From Pontiella sulfatireligans (GTDB taxonomy: Bacteria; Verrucomicrobiota; Kiritimatiellia; Kiritimatiellales; Pontiellaceae), in assembly GCF_900890705.1 (NCBI RefSeq), contig NZ_CAAHFH010000002.1:186001-250000 (forward strand): DNA of 64,000 bases, read 5' to 3'. The position numbers and the translations under genes were made by a program. Positions 34,701 through 42,719 of this stretch are shown here, piece after piece (position 1 is the first letter of the stretch; each line of letters begins with the position of its first letter). The notes below the pieces were generated by a model. The model was given only the letters and a program-made list of their open reading frames with translations, was not told where the DNA came from and made no database searches.

Positions 34701-34885
34701 ATTGAGAGACATCTGGCACCGTCAGAAGTCGCTGTACTGATCGATGCGGCCGATCCACTCAAGTTCGTCCATGAAGACATAAACGCCTCAAAACTACTGT
34801 TCTGAATTTCAACAACAGCAGCACCCGCCGAAAAAAATCCAGCCAGGCAAAGTAAACCCGTCAGCCATCCGAATTTATTCATCAT
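31703..34885 (-). CDS. Modular secreted GH18 glycosidase
   Basis: 1060 residues. A signal peptide (about 1-22); an N-terminal carbohydrate-binding-like beta domain (about 24-162); a GH18 catalytic domain from about 168, with the SVCIGGG strand and the DxxDxDxE motif in LDGIDIDWEHP (E291 as acid) and an end near MMIWEVGQD; then two beta-rich modules (about 490-715 and 720-925); and a C-terminal segment with LTDNADGDALDNLAEYALGG, a calcium-type DxDxDG-like repeat common at the end of PVC secreted proteins. GH18 enzymes cleave chitin or the chitobiose core of N-glycans; which applies here is undetermined. The first beta module is nearly identical to one in the next protein upstream. Confidence 0.9.
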   Translation of the reverse strand: MMNKFGWLTGLLCLAGFFSAGAAVVEIQNSSFEAFMSSWTNLSGSAASISTATSDGARCLSIGAGGVIRQDLSHVLTGGETLTLRYDSYRGGASYTRTIKLVAKNGETYTTLCERTDTVGDGTWPTAALDYVVEPAHVGSELAIEITGVAGYCWLDHFRMYSSPPDSPRIVGYLPHYRSLIPDQLDSLTHVIAFNVIPDPLTGTFKVFSEVGGVTTYESATGAAGLTSTDIEQIVAACASRGVKASVCIGGGDIYAEFQGLAINGMIDTFAAYVRDMALAYGLDGIDIDWEHPNTSEDPDRAEQLFAALEQELSPHGIELTAAWTGYAGATYALEAVRRCRPYTDAVYVMSYGNTLSSFQERFDLYAQSESAGGQGYSATKVCPGVPFFGRSADRSVVKPYAQIVALSGGSIDPALDVYNFEGKDLLYVGQNTMQSINGFSADAGCGMMIWEVGQDVEFSHTNSLLGALSWAIDPSPSVAGLGYAEVWGMDDNRQFQFSTNGTSLGATFDTNHNGIAQINDDGTFIFAPNSGNGNDTILLSTPIVLTNGATSKVKLSYDLSSVDFSVDPSTQTILDVILMDSVSSDSVTIRLLDVDTSDTLRGQVYLREEGTPPNLFLGNQTAQPVLSTNVSTVISVELDYSAGGYAWDINGATGSGAVDLAGLGIDRFDSIKIVYNNWSNSTDKAVFDHLMVETFMTQPESIYIVEYQMNDVATTALSSVDQTGNDPGSFPALTGIDAATDGLGNVLFRDVTASKGPTMSLADVYSNGVYTIDLYISEWDQTAENHGNLIRASVQSSLTDGESMMIGLGVDSNYNGMVVSSWVAPGTYVSGSTINEIPYQSNGTGIVMRLQFDLDDGSYRASWKWDTDASFTQYDSGASMNLVNYNQFKLNINTAGSWPADQSMSIGYMTLNQEPQITVESGYSLWLDNYPGLGAATNLTDNADGDALDNLAEYALGGNPVDAADVGVASVSAIMEEGGVNYLEYVHPVRYDADIRGLTYYLESDEDLVNAPGWVGVVYEVIGTNFNFGAAGFNSVTNRISIDAKVQQFLRLRVGAAGL
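33180..33287 (-). repeat. 108-bp direct repeat, copy 1 (in GH18 gene)
   Basis: Base-for-base identical to 36490-36597 in the neighbouring modular gene, within a longer homologous module. It encodes part of the LSYDLSSVDFSVDP-containing beta domain. Confidence 0.93.
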
Positions 34886-34952
34886 GATCTTATCCCACCG
34901 TCAACATTTTGAGAACCCAGGGTTAACTCTTCCTTGGTTCCTTCTACTACAC

Positions 34953-34981
34953 AAAAGGACCTGCTACATGCAGGCCCTTTT
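34953..34981 (-). terminator. Terminator after the 35010-37505 gene
   Basis: AAAAGGACCTGC and GCAGGCCCTTTT form a 12-bp stem with one mismatch and a 5-nt loop (TACAT), 29 bp past the stop. The A/T flanks make it usable on either strand. It separates the modular protein from the GH18 gene. Confidence 0.7.
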
Positions 34982-35009
34982 GCTTAACCAACATGGCGTT
35001 TAGCCTGAA

Positions 35010-37505
35010 TTACAAGAAAGATTCTACCTTCAGCTTCAGGAACTGCTGATCCTTGGCATCAGTAGGAATCCGGTTGGTGACCGAGTCGAATCCAGAAACC
35101 TCATAATTGAGATTTGTTCCGACAATTTCGTAGACCGCACTGACCCAGCCCGGTGCCACGATCAGATTCTCATCGCTTTCCAGATAGTAGGTCAGGCCGC
35201 GGGCGTCCGCATCGTCCCGAATGGCATGAACATATTCCAAATAGTTCGTTCCACCATCTACCGCAGTTCCGACCACAGAGCCAATTCCGGTATCAGCACC
35301 GTCAACCGGATTTCCACCGAGAGCATACTCCGCCAGGTTGTCCAGCATATCCCCATCCGGATTGTCGGTCAGGTTCGTCGCTGTGCCGAGTTCGGAATAC
35401 GTCGTCAGCCATGCGAGATACATCGCCCCGGGACTTGCCTCCGGGGGGTTCGGATCTGTCACCGTGATATAATCGATTGATGCAGTTTGAGTTCCGTCGC
35501 CGGGCCGAAGCTCTATCGCATCGAATTTATCCACAAACCCTGCATTAAACGCCTTGGCATTAACAAATGTTGTAAATGCGGCATCGGTATCGAATTTCCA
35601 GGATACCGTGTAGGTCAAATCATCCAGATTAAATTCCGCCTGAATGACAACACCTGTCCCGTCGCTAACCAGCGGAATTTCAGTGGTGTTTCCGAAGTCA
35701 AATGCCGGATCTCCACTTTGCCAGGAACGAATTTCACAGTGGCCGTTAACGTTGTCAGCGACATATTCCAAGTATAACGCGTGGCTGGCATCAAAAAGCC
35801 CCACCTTTACACCTTTTCCGTCCACTGCTGTGGAGAAATCCCACTCGCTCAAACGCCACTCCGCCACAAATACACCATTTGTTCGAACGGAATCAAAAAT
35901 ATGCTTCATCGACTGAACCGCAGCCGTAGCATTCGTAACAAACAGATTCCCCGCGCCATCTGCGGCAGGCCCTGGAACGGTATTGAACTGGCCTAAATAA
36001 TCATTCCCGGTTTGCGCCAACTCATCGGGAGTCGTACCGATGTTATCGTCCATTTGATAATTGATCACATACGCAGACAACGGATGAGGCCCACTGGAAG
36101 CATTTCCAAAAGTCTCAACCTTCAGGCTGTCTAAGACGGCCTGATCGGTGCTGTTTGACCAGGTGTTGTAATAAATCTTCAGCGAATCAAAACGATTGAT
36201 ACCTAACCCGGACAAGTCCACAGCGCCAGTACCGGTTACTCCATTAATATCCCAAGCGTATGAGCCGGCCTCATAGTCCAGCTCGACGGAGATAGACGCA
36301 GGTGCGCTGAGCGATAAAGTCGGGGACACATCCTGGTTTCCGAGGAAGAGATTAGGAATCGTCCCGGCTTCCCGCAGATAGACCTGCCCTCGCAGTGTAT
36401 CGCCGGTGTTCACATCGAGGAGCCTAATGGTCAGGGAATCCGACGAAGCAGAATCCATCAGGATCACATCAAGGGTCGTCCGCGTGGCCGGATCAACAGA
36501 GAAATCGACCGATGAAAGATCGTACGAAAGCTTCACCTTGCTCGTAGCACCGTTCGTCAGAACGATTGGCGTAGAAAGCAAAATCGTATCATTTCCGGAA
36601 ACCGATGTTGGCGAAAAGATAAAGGTTCCGTCATCGTCGATCTGCGTGATGCTGTTGTTATTCGTATCAAAGGTCGAACCAAGACTGGTGCCATTGGTTG
36701 AGAGCTGGAACTGACCGTTGTCATCCATGTCCCAGACTTCAGCATACCCGTATTCGGCTTCCGTCTGCACCGACGCGTCCTTCTCAACAGTAATGGAATC
36801 GAACACGATGAAATCCCCGGCCCCGAGGAAATTTCTTTGATAGGTACGAATCCGGTCCAGTTTATCAAGTCCAGACAGATCGTTATCAATGGTCATAACC
36901 TTATCATCAAAGCCGACGACGGAGAGCGTCAAGGTGCCTGCATCAACATTTAATTTCGCTGTAGCCTGTACATCCGTTTCAGCCAGAGTTGGCAGGTTTA
37001 TATACTTATTAGCTGTCGCGCCCTCAGTAATGGCTACACCATCGATCTTGCCGGTGAGAATAAATTGCATGATCGTTTTGTTCCAGTTCAACCCGAAATT
37101 TAACTGCAAAAAATCTCCGGCATCACCCGAGTTCGCCAGTTGGATGCCAAACGCATTGGCAGTCGCGGGGTCGCCTGACATATCTACACTGTCAATATTC
37201 AGAGTGAATTGGGCATACCCCGCGCTCATATCAATGGATTCATTTAGCAGGCTCCAGGCCGACAGATCGGAAGCCGTGCCGCTGGTGATTGGATCAAATT
37301 TAAACGTCCCGTCCACCTGTGCAGCGGTCTGAAGGGTGGAATCGAAATCACCCAGCAGAATGCCGTTGTTTGAAGGTTCTTCTCCCGACGTTGCGCTACT
37401 AGCATCAAACGTCCACGTATCCACCACCGTCGCAGCGTTTGCGACTTGTGCGGCAAAACTCATAGCCATTGCCGTTGTTGTTGCTATTATCCACGATCTC
37501 TTCAT
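35010..37505 (-). CDS. Modular secreted beta-rich protein related to the GH18 accessory modules
   Basis: 831 residues, no catalytic domain recognised. A signal peptide (about 1-24, ending ANA), an N-terminal beta domain (about 25-245), then a module (about 250-480) nearly identical to the one following the GH18 domain next door, a third beta domain (about 490-695), and a C-terminal segment with LTDNPDGDMLDNLAEYALGG as in the GH18 protein. It most resembles a laminin-G-like or carbohydrate-binding scaffold, possibly a substrate-binding partner of the GH18 enzyme. It is transcribed from its own bipartite promoter (37565-37595). Confidence 0.8.
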   Translation of the reverse strand: MKRSWIIATTTAMAMSFAAQVANAATVVDTWTFDASSATSGEEPSNNGILLGDFDSTLQTAAQVDGTFKFDPITSGTASDLSAWSLLNESIDMSAGYAQFTLNIDSVDMSGDPATANAFGIQLANSGDAGDFLQLNFGLNWNKTIMQFILTGKIDGVAITEGATANKYINLPTLAETDVQATAKLNVDAGTLTLSVVGFDDKVMTIDNDLSGLDKLDRIRTYQRNFLGAGDFIVFDSITVEKDASVQTEAEYGYAEVWDMDDNGQFQLSTNGTSLGSTFDTNNNSITQIDDDGTFIFSPTSVSGNDTILLSTPIVLTNGATSKVKLSYDLSSVDFSVDPATRTTLDVILMDSASSDSLTIRLLDVNTGDTLRGQVYLREAGTIPNLFLGNQDVSPTLSLSAPASISVELDYEAGSYAWDINGVTGTGAVDLSGLGINRFDSLKIYYNTWSNSTDQAVLDSLKVETFGNASSGPHPLSAYVINYQMDDNIGTTPDELAQTGNDYLGQFNTVPGPAADGAGNLFVTNATAAVQSMKHIFDSVRTNGVFVAEWRLSEWDFSTAVDGKGVKVGLFDASHALYLEYVADNVNGHCEIRSWQSGDPAFDFGNTTEIPLVSDGTGVVIQAEFNLDDLTYTVSWKFDTDAAFTTFVNAKAFNAGFVDKFDAIELRPGDGTQTASIDYITVTDPNPPEASPGAMYLAWLTTYSELGTATNLTDNPDGDMLDNLAEYALGGNPVDGADTGIGSVVGTAVDGGTNYLEYVHAIRDDADARGLTYYLESDENLIVAPGWVSAVYEIVGTNLNYEVSGFDSVTNRIPTDAKDQQFLKLKVESFL
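36490..36597 (-). repeat. 108-bp direct repeat, copy 2 (in modular gene)
   Basis: Identical to 33180-33287. Flanking positions diverge at both codon and amino-acid level, which points to recent gene conversion or duplication of the module. Confidence 0.93.
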
Positions 37506-37564
37506 CTGTTTCTCCTGTTCGTAGTTTAGAGCGTATCACAGTTTGTTTACGCTATATAATTATA

Positions 37565-37595
37565 GATAACAGCTGATCATGCGGTTTCTATACAG
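37565..37595 (-). promoter_or_regulatory. CTGTATAGAA-N15-GTTATC promoter element before the modular gene
   Basis: The coding strand reads CTGTATAGAA (37595-37586), 15 bp, GTTATC (37570-37565), 60 bp upstream of the start at 37505. It is the third minus-strand copy, with one change in each box. Confidence 0.6.
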
Positions 37596-37923
37596 ATGAG
37601 TGAAAAAAAGTGAATTTGCAATTTTTGAGCATCCCATTCGTGCATTCGGAACCACACCCCGCACAGCCCGACTCAAGGGATGGATTGGAGGGATTCCTTA
37701 GAGGTCTTTAAAGGATTGGAAACCGCTAGGGCCGACGACGCTTGCCGGGGTCCCAGAGTTTGGGAACAGATTAAATGAACCAACGCAATCGGTTCCATAT
37801 CGTCCATCAGATTAGTTACAGATCCGAGCGCTGGATATTCAAGGAGCCAATCACGATTGGCCCTGCCGGATCCAGCGGGCCCGAATCAAAAACCACATCC
37901 GACACTGAAAAAGTTCTTCCGAC

Positions 37924-37954
37924 GCGTATAGAATTTCACTATCCAGACATTATA
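37924..37954 (+). promoter_or_regulatory. GCGTATAGAA-N15-ATTATA promoter element before the acetyltransferase
   Basis: GCGTATAGAA (37924-37933), 15 bp, ATTATA (37949-37954). The downstream box resembles a -10 hexamer, while the upstream box replaces a normal -35, suggesting a dedicated sigma factor or activator. It is about 210 bp upstream of ATG 38163. Confidence 0.65.
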
Positions 37955-38068
37955 AGCTCATAAAGAAGCTCAACATTGCAGGTGATCCGTTTAGAGGTAA
38001 GTTTCACAAGGGAAAAACCAGGACGCTGAATGCGCGATTTAAAAACATAATTCGAGGATTTATAATAT
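37924..38068 (+). repeat. Duplicated promoter/leader block, copy A
   Basis: About 145 bp, starting with the bipartite element GCGTATAGAA-N15-ATTATA (37924-37954), aligns almost without gaps to 39431-39573. The distal part is best conserved (for example GGTAAGTTTCACAA, GCGCTGAATGCGCGATTTAA, AATTCGAGGATTTATA). It precedes the acetyltransferase gene. The remainder of the 37525-37920 intergenic region shows nothing recognisable. Confidence 0.85.
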
Positions 38069-38095
38069 TTCAACCAACGGATTCAGGATATCGCC

Positions 38096-38125
38096 ATTTA
38101 CTCTTCCTCTTCAGGAAGAGTAAAT
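38096..38125 (+). other. Strong hairpin in the acetyltransferase 5' leader
   Basis: ATTTACTCTTCC (38096-38107), loop TCTTCA, GGAAGAGTAAAT (38114-38125): a perfect 12-bp stem 37 nt before the start codon. It could be a terminator of the duplicated leader RNA, an attenuator, or a stability element. Only three T follow it, so it is not a classical terminator. Confidence 0.6.
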
Positions 38126-38162
38126 TTAAAGTTCGTGTTTCTACATTTCATCTAAAAAAGCT

Positions 38163-39287
38163 ATGGGACATCAAATCGAACAAGAAGCAAAACCGCCTCG
38201 CCTCGCCTCGCTTGATGCCCTTCGGGGCTTTGATATGTTCTGGATTATTGGGGGCAGCGGCCTGCTGATTGCTCTGCTGGAGGTGCTTCGACTCCCCCAT
38301 GACTGGATCCTGGAAGTGAAGGCTCAACTGAGGCATGTGAAATGGGAGGGATTTCATTTTCTAGATCTTGTTTTCCCCCTCTTCGTTTTTATGTCCGGAG
38401 TTACAATTCCATACTCCATCTTATCCAAAAAAGAAAAAGGGGTTGCGCCGAGGCGGCTTCAATTAAAGATTGTGAAACGAGCGGTTCTTTTAATTATAAT
38501 CGGGTTGAGTTTCAGTGTTTTTAGATTTAATCCCAGTGCCGTTCGATTTTACACCGTATTGTGGCTTATTGGGATGAGCTACCTCATCGGAGCCAGTCTT
38601 TCGCTGCATGTGGAAAGCTGGCAGAAAAAGGTTTTTACGATTATAGGGGTCTTACTGGCTTACCATCTCGTAATGCTTTATCTGCCCTTCCCCGGAAAAG
38701 AATCCGGGATCACTCCTGAAAATAATCTCGCGGCCTGGATGGATCGGAGTCTTATCTCCACAAACCTATATCGAAAGGTTTATGACCCCGAAGGCTCAAT
38801 TCGGGTGATTACAGCAGGAATGCTGTGCCTACTGGGAGCCTTAACCGGGCAACGAATAAAATCCTATCCCAACGCAAAACTACGCTGCGGGCTGGAGCTT
38901 TTCGGAGCGGGCCTTGGCTTTCTGTTTTTCGGATGGATCTGGAGCTTTTTCTTCCCCATCATTAAAGACCTGTGGTCACCATCCTTCATTCTCTGGACCG
39001 CTGGGTGGTCCCTCCTGCTGCTCTCCATATTCTATACCGTCATCGACGTCTGGAAACAAAAGTGGATGGGCTGGTTTTTCATCCCGATCGGAATGAATTC
39101 AATTACGATTTATGTCGGGCAGCACTATGTCAACTTTGGCGATATTCAGCATTATTTCTTCGGAGGACTCGCCAATATCTGCTCTGATGCTGATCTGAAA
39201 AAGTTAGTTTTAGCCTTCGGATTAATTGCCATTAAATGGGGCTTTCTATATTGGCTTTTCATAAAAAAACTATTTCTTCGGGTTTAG
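38163..39287 (+). CDS. HGSNAT-like transmembrane acetyltransferase (DUF5009-type)
   Basis: 374 residues with about ten membrane helices. The N-terminus RLASLDALRGFDMFWIIGG and the FHFLDLVFPLFVFMSGVTIP segment are hallmarks of the heparan-alpha-glucosaminide N-acetyltransferase-like/DUF5009 family, which in animals acetylates terminal glucosamine of heparan sulfate across the lysosomal membrane. Bacterial members sit in glycan-utilisation loci. It could N-acetylate a glucosamine residue exposed by a sulfatase so that the GH20 enzymes can act. That sequence of steps is inference from animal heparan breakdown. No obvious ribosome site precedes ATG 38163. Confidence 0.86.
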   Translation: MGHQIEQEAKPPRLASLDALRGFDMFWIIGGSGLLIALLEVLRLPHDWILEVKAQLRHVKWEGFHFLDLVFPLFVFMSGVTIPYSILSKKEKGVAPRRLQLKIVKRAVLLIIIGLSFSVFRFNPSAVRFYTVLWLIGMSYLIGASLSLHVESWQKKVFTIIGVLLAYHLVMLYLPFPGKESGITPENNLAAWMDRSLISTNLYRKVYDPEGSIRVITAGMLCLLGALTGQRIKSYPNAKLRCGLELFGAGLGFLFFGWIWSFFFPIIKDLWSPSFILWTAGWSLLLLSIFYTVIDVWKQKWMGWFFIPIGMNSITIYVGQHYVNFGDIQHYFFGGLANICSDADLKKLVLAFGLIAIKWGFLYWLFIKKLFLRV

Positions 39288-39430
39288 TTTCCTCTCTAAT
39301 CCCTGCAACGGCAACCATTCCAAAAACCTGTCATTCCCCGTTATCGCCGGATATTCAATCCGGTCACTGGAAACTGGGATGATCTCGGGGTGTTAACTCC
39401 GACAGGTTGCTAGCACTCGTTTCCTTCTAT

Positions 39431-39461
39431 GTGTATAGAATTGCGCTATCCATACATTATA
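39431..39461 (+). promoter_or_regulatory. GTGTATAGAA-N15-ATTATA promoter element before the GH20-like/fucosidase genes
   Basis: GTGTATAGAA (39431-39440), 15 bp, ATTATA (39456-39461), 115 bp upstream of ATG 39576. It is the best match to the five-copy consensus. Confidence 0.68.
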
Positions 39462-39573
39462 AACTTATAGATGATCTTGGCCGTTGCGGATGATCCGCTT
39501 AGGGGTAAGTTTCACAATGGGAAAACAAGGGCGCTGAATGCGCGATTTAAAAACACAATTCGAGGATTTATAT
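39431..39573 (+). repeat. Duplicated promoter/leader block, copy B
   Basis: Counterpart of 37924-38068, beginning with GTGTATAGAA-N15-ATTATA (39431-39461). A reading frame starting at ATG 39471 passes through it, but homology to the untranslated copy A shows this is leader and that the real gene begins at 39576, just after the block. Confidence 0.85.
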
Positions 39574-39575
39574 TT

Positions 39576-40655
39576 ATGACCCGCATGATCAAACACACAA
39601 TCTTTCACTTGGCAATATTGCTGAGCATCGTCTCTGTTTCAGCTCAGGAGAATGTTTCGACCCTACCCGTTCGAGGGTGGTGCATTCCTGTTCCACAACC
39701 CGCCCAAGTTGATCGTTTTGTTGAATTTATTGATACCGAACTCTCAAAAACGGATCTAAACCTTTTGATTGTCCGCATTAACTACAACTATGAGTTTAAG
39801 TCTCATCCCGAACTGGCAGAAAGAAGTGCGCTGAGCAAGGAACAAATTAAAAAGATCCTGAACGCCTGCCGGAGAAACGATATCGAGCTCATGCCCTTGG
39901 TGAACCTGCTGGGACATCAATCATGGAAAAAGGACGGCATTCATTCTCTCCTCAAGGTATACCCCGACTTCGAAGAAAACCCGGGGGACAAGATCCACGA
40001 CGAGAAATTCTATTGCCGTAGTTACTGCCCTCTTCACCCGGAGGTACACAACGTGGTTTTTTCCGTGCTTGACGAAATCGCTGCAGCTTTTGAGTGCTCG
40101 GCCATGCATGTGGGAATGGACGAAGTGTTTATTCTTGGAGAGGATGGCTGTAATCGATGCAAAGGCAAAAACACAGCAGAACTCTTTGCAGGTGAAGCAA
40201 ACCGTATTTACGAGCACCTGAAAGAAAAAAATCTGAACATGTATATGTGGGGCGACCGCCTGCTTGATGGGAAAACAACCGGGTTGGGTGAGTGGGCCGC
40301 TTCATTCAACGGCACACACCCCGCCATTGATTTGATTTCAAAAGAAATTATCATCTGCGACTGGCAATACGGACGAACACCTCCCACAGCATCCTACTTT
40401 GCCATGAAAGGCTTCAATGTCATCAGTTGCTCACACCACGTCCCCAATGTGGCAACATGGCAAATTGAGGAAATGCTGCGCGCCCGGTCTGCCAAGAGCG
40501 GTATCATCTCTCAACGCATGCAGGGCGTCATGCACACCCAATGGGGCCCGTTAAAGTGGTTTCTTGATGGATATGAAGGGAAACCATGCCCTGAGACCAC
40601 GGCCCAAGCGGTTGAAACCTTCAAGGCTATGTATCAACAGGACACCAACAATTAA
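39576..40655 (+). CDS. Secreted GH20-like glycoside hydrolase
   Basis: 359 residues from ATG 39576, preceded by GAGG and opening with a signal peptide (MTRMIKHTIFHLAILLSIVSVSA). A TIM-barrel protein of the GH20 superfamily: LVNLLGHQSW aligns with the substrate-binding His strand, and the catalytic Asp-Glu pair is D182-E183 in AMHVGMDEVF. MWGDR and the later GPLKW segment fit the aglycone side. It is shorter than true hexosaminidases and lacks the N-terminal GH20b domain, so the exact specificity is open. A CNRCK segment and several other Cys are unusual for the family. It is followed 42 bp later by two fucosidase genes. Confidence 0.85.
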   Translation: MTRMIKHTIFHLAILLSIVSVSAQENVSTLPVRGWCIPVPQPAQVDRFVEFIDTELSKTDLNLLIVRINYNYEFKSHPELAERSALSKEQIKKILNACRRNDIELMPLVNLLGHQSWKKDGIHSLLKVYPDFEENPGDKIHDEKFYCRSYCPLHPEVHNVVFSVLDEIAAAFECSAMHVGMDEVFILGEDGCNRCKGKNTAELFAGEANRIYEHLKEKNLNMYMWGDRLLDGKTTGLGEWAASFNGTHPAIDLISKEIIICDWQYGRTPPTASYFAMKGFNVISCSHHVPNVATWQIEEMLRARSAKSGIISQRMQGVMHTQWGPLKWFLDGYEGKPCPETTAQAVETFKAMYQQDTNN

Positions 40656-40697
40656 GAAATTTGTATACGCATTCAGTTCAAACCAGAAGGAAAACCT

Positions 40698-42557
40698 ATG
40701 AAAATCCACTCGATAAACAGATTGTCAATTTCTCTTCTCTGCATCGGCATACTTCATTCTGCTCACGCAAACCCTGGATATGACGACGAGCTCGTGGCGC
40801 TGAATAACGAATCAACAAAATCAGTCAGGGAGTCTGCGTGGTACAAGGCATCACAACAGACCCGGGACGCACGGTTGGCATGGTGGACAGATGCCCGATT
40901 CGGCTGCATGATGCACTGGGGGGCCTACAGCGCGCTGGGCGGGGAGTATGAAGGAAAGCAGATTACCGGCGTCCCGGGCTATGCCGAACAGATTATGCGC
41001 CAAGCCAAAATCACCGTCGCCGACTACAAGGAAAACGTAGTCAAAAAATTCAACCCCCAAAAATTCAATGCCGATGAATGGTGCCAACTGCTCTCCGAGG
41101 CAGGCATGAAATATCTGGTGATTACCGCAAAACACCATGACGGCTTCGCCGTGTGGCAGAGCGATGTAAATGACTATGACATGGGCATGACCCCGTTCAA
41201 ACGCGACCCCATGATGGAACTGAAAAAGGCCTGCGACAAGTTCGGCATCAAACTTGGCTTCTACTACAGCCAGGCCCAAGAATGGAGCCACCCTTACGGA
41301 ACCTATAATCGATGGGAATTCAATCACCCAGTAAACAGTGGAGGATGCTGGTATCTGCAGACCAAAAATAAAGAACATGCGCTGAATGTCGGCAAGTATT
41401 TCGATGAAGTTGCCATCCCCCATGTTTTGGAGCTGTCACGAAAGTATGACCCCGCCATCTTCTGGTTCGATGTCGCCTTCTGTGCACCCCAGTGGGAAAA
41501 CAACAGACTGCTGAAAGCGCTGCGTGCGGAAAATCCCAACGTCATTGTTAACAGCCGGATCGGCGCGGATCTGGGCGATTACCTTTCTACCAATGACAAA
41601 GCCATCGAGTTTCGGCTGCTTGATGCCCCGTGGGAAGGCATCCCGACCACCACCGAAAGCTATGGCTATCACAAGTTTGATAAAACGCACAAAAAGCCGG
41701 AAGAGCTGATTGAAGTATTGATTAAAGCCACCGCAAAATCTGGAAACACCATGCTCAATGTTGGCCCGAAAGGCGATGGAACCATTGACGCAGCCGATGC
41801 AGATGTTTTAAGGGGAATCGGCGCCTGGCTGAAAATAAACGGAGAATCGATTCGCGGTTGCGGATACTCCGGCCTGCCCGCCCAAAGCTGGGGCCAGATC
41901 ACAACCAAAGGTAATAATCTCTACCTGCATATCCTCCAGAAACCAGCCGACGGAATGATAAAACTCTACGGACTGACAAACAACTTGCTCTGTGCCTCGT
42001 CCTTGAAAAGCGGCTCCGTGTTAAACACCGAACAGGCGGCGAATATCTGTACGGTTTCCGTTTCGGAAGAACTGCTTCAGGAAAATATTCCGGTGATCAA
42101 ACTGACCTATGAAGGAAACATAACCCCATCTTCTAGGCAGTACATCATTGCGAACATGAAAAACAAACTGCACGTTTTTGAAGCACAGGTTTCGGGCCCC
42201 GAAAAGGGATTCACCTATGGCAGCGGCCAAGAAGAGAGCGAATACATCTACAGATGGAAAAATTCAGACACCTACCCCGAATGGCAGATTGATGTGGAGC
42301 AAGCCGGAAACTACGACATCGATATCTATTTTGATAAACCCAAGAAGATGTGGAACCAACCCGAAATACATGATGAAGCCGACTTTAAGCTTCTCAAAGA
42401 CAACGCCGTGATTGCATCGTTCAGGCATGCCGGGAAGGGAATCGTCACACTTGAAAATGTAAAACTGAATGGCAAGTCTACACTCGCACTTCAGATCGAT
42501 CAACTCATCGGTGAAGAAGCCGGACTCTTGAAATATCTGGTGATCAAGAGAAAATAA
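40698..42557 (+). CDS. Alpha-L-fucosidase, GH29 (first), with C-terminal extension
   Basis: 619 residues; removes alpha-linked L-fucose with retention. A signal peptide (about 1-24, SAHA); the catalytic domain has the FGCMMHWGAYSALGG strand, KYLVITAKHHDGFAVW (139-153) and the nucleophile D258 in IFWFDVAF. The C-terminal about 250 residues contain a beta-rich domain with EYIYRWKNSDTYPEWQIDVEQAG-like sequence resembling carbohydrate-binding modules appended to PVC hydrolases. Ribosome site AGAAGGAAAA. It is probably co-transcribed with the GH20-like gene. Confidence 0.94.
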   Translation: MKIHSINRLSISLLCIGILHSAHANPGYDDELVALNNESTKSVRESAWYKASQQTRDARLAWWTDARFGCMMHWGAYSALGGEYEGKQITGVPGYAEQIMRQAKITVADYKENVVKKFNPQKFNADEWCQLLSEAGMKYLVITAKHHDGFAVWQSDVNDYDMGMTPFKRDPMMELKKACDKFGIKLGFYYSQAQEWSHPYGTYNRWEFNHPVNSGGCWYLQTKNKEHALNVGKYFDEVAIPHVLELSRKYDPAIFWFDVAFCAPQWENNRLLKALRAENPNVIVNSRIGADLGDYLSTNDKAIEFRLLDAPWEGIPTTTESYGYHKFDKTHKKPEELIEVLIKATAKSGNTMLNVGPKGDGTIDAADADVLRGIGAWLKINGESIRGCGYSGLPAQSWGQITTKGNNLYLHILQKPADGMIKLYGLTNNLLCASSLKSGSVLNTEQAANICTVSVSEELLQENIPVIKLTYEGNITPSSRQYIIANMKNKLHVFEAQVSGPEKGFTYGSGQEESEYIYRWKNSDTYPEWQIDVEQAGNYDIDIYFDKPKKMWNQPEIHDEADFKLLKDNAVIASFRHAGKGIVTLENVKLNGKSTLALQIDQLIGEEAGLLKYLVIKRK

Positions 42558-42719
42558 GACCTATATCATCCCCGCCTCTGGCATTCCCTCTCACGCAACA
42601 TCCCTGAGTGGAGGGAAGAGCTCTTGAGGAGAAATCGTTAATCTCACCGAGTTCTGCTTCGTAGCCGAACATTAGATACCGAAACTCACAAGGGAGCCAC
42701 ACATCAACAAGGATATAAT

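Noticed and set aside
39041..39050. Further TTCTATAC matches to the promoter element
   Set aside because: TTCTATACCG near 39034 lies inside a coding region and lacks the paired hexamer at 15-bp spacing.
38914..39187. Small plus-strand frames inside the acetyltransferase gene
   Set aside because: Alternative-frame shadows of a well-supported membrane protein.
39471..39575. 35-residue N-terminal extension of the GH20-like enzyme
   Set aside because: This stretch is the second copy of an untranslated leader; the signal peptide and the ribosome site support ATG 39576.
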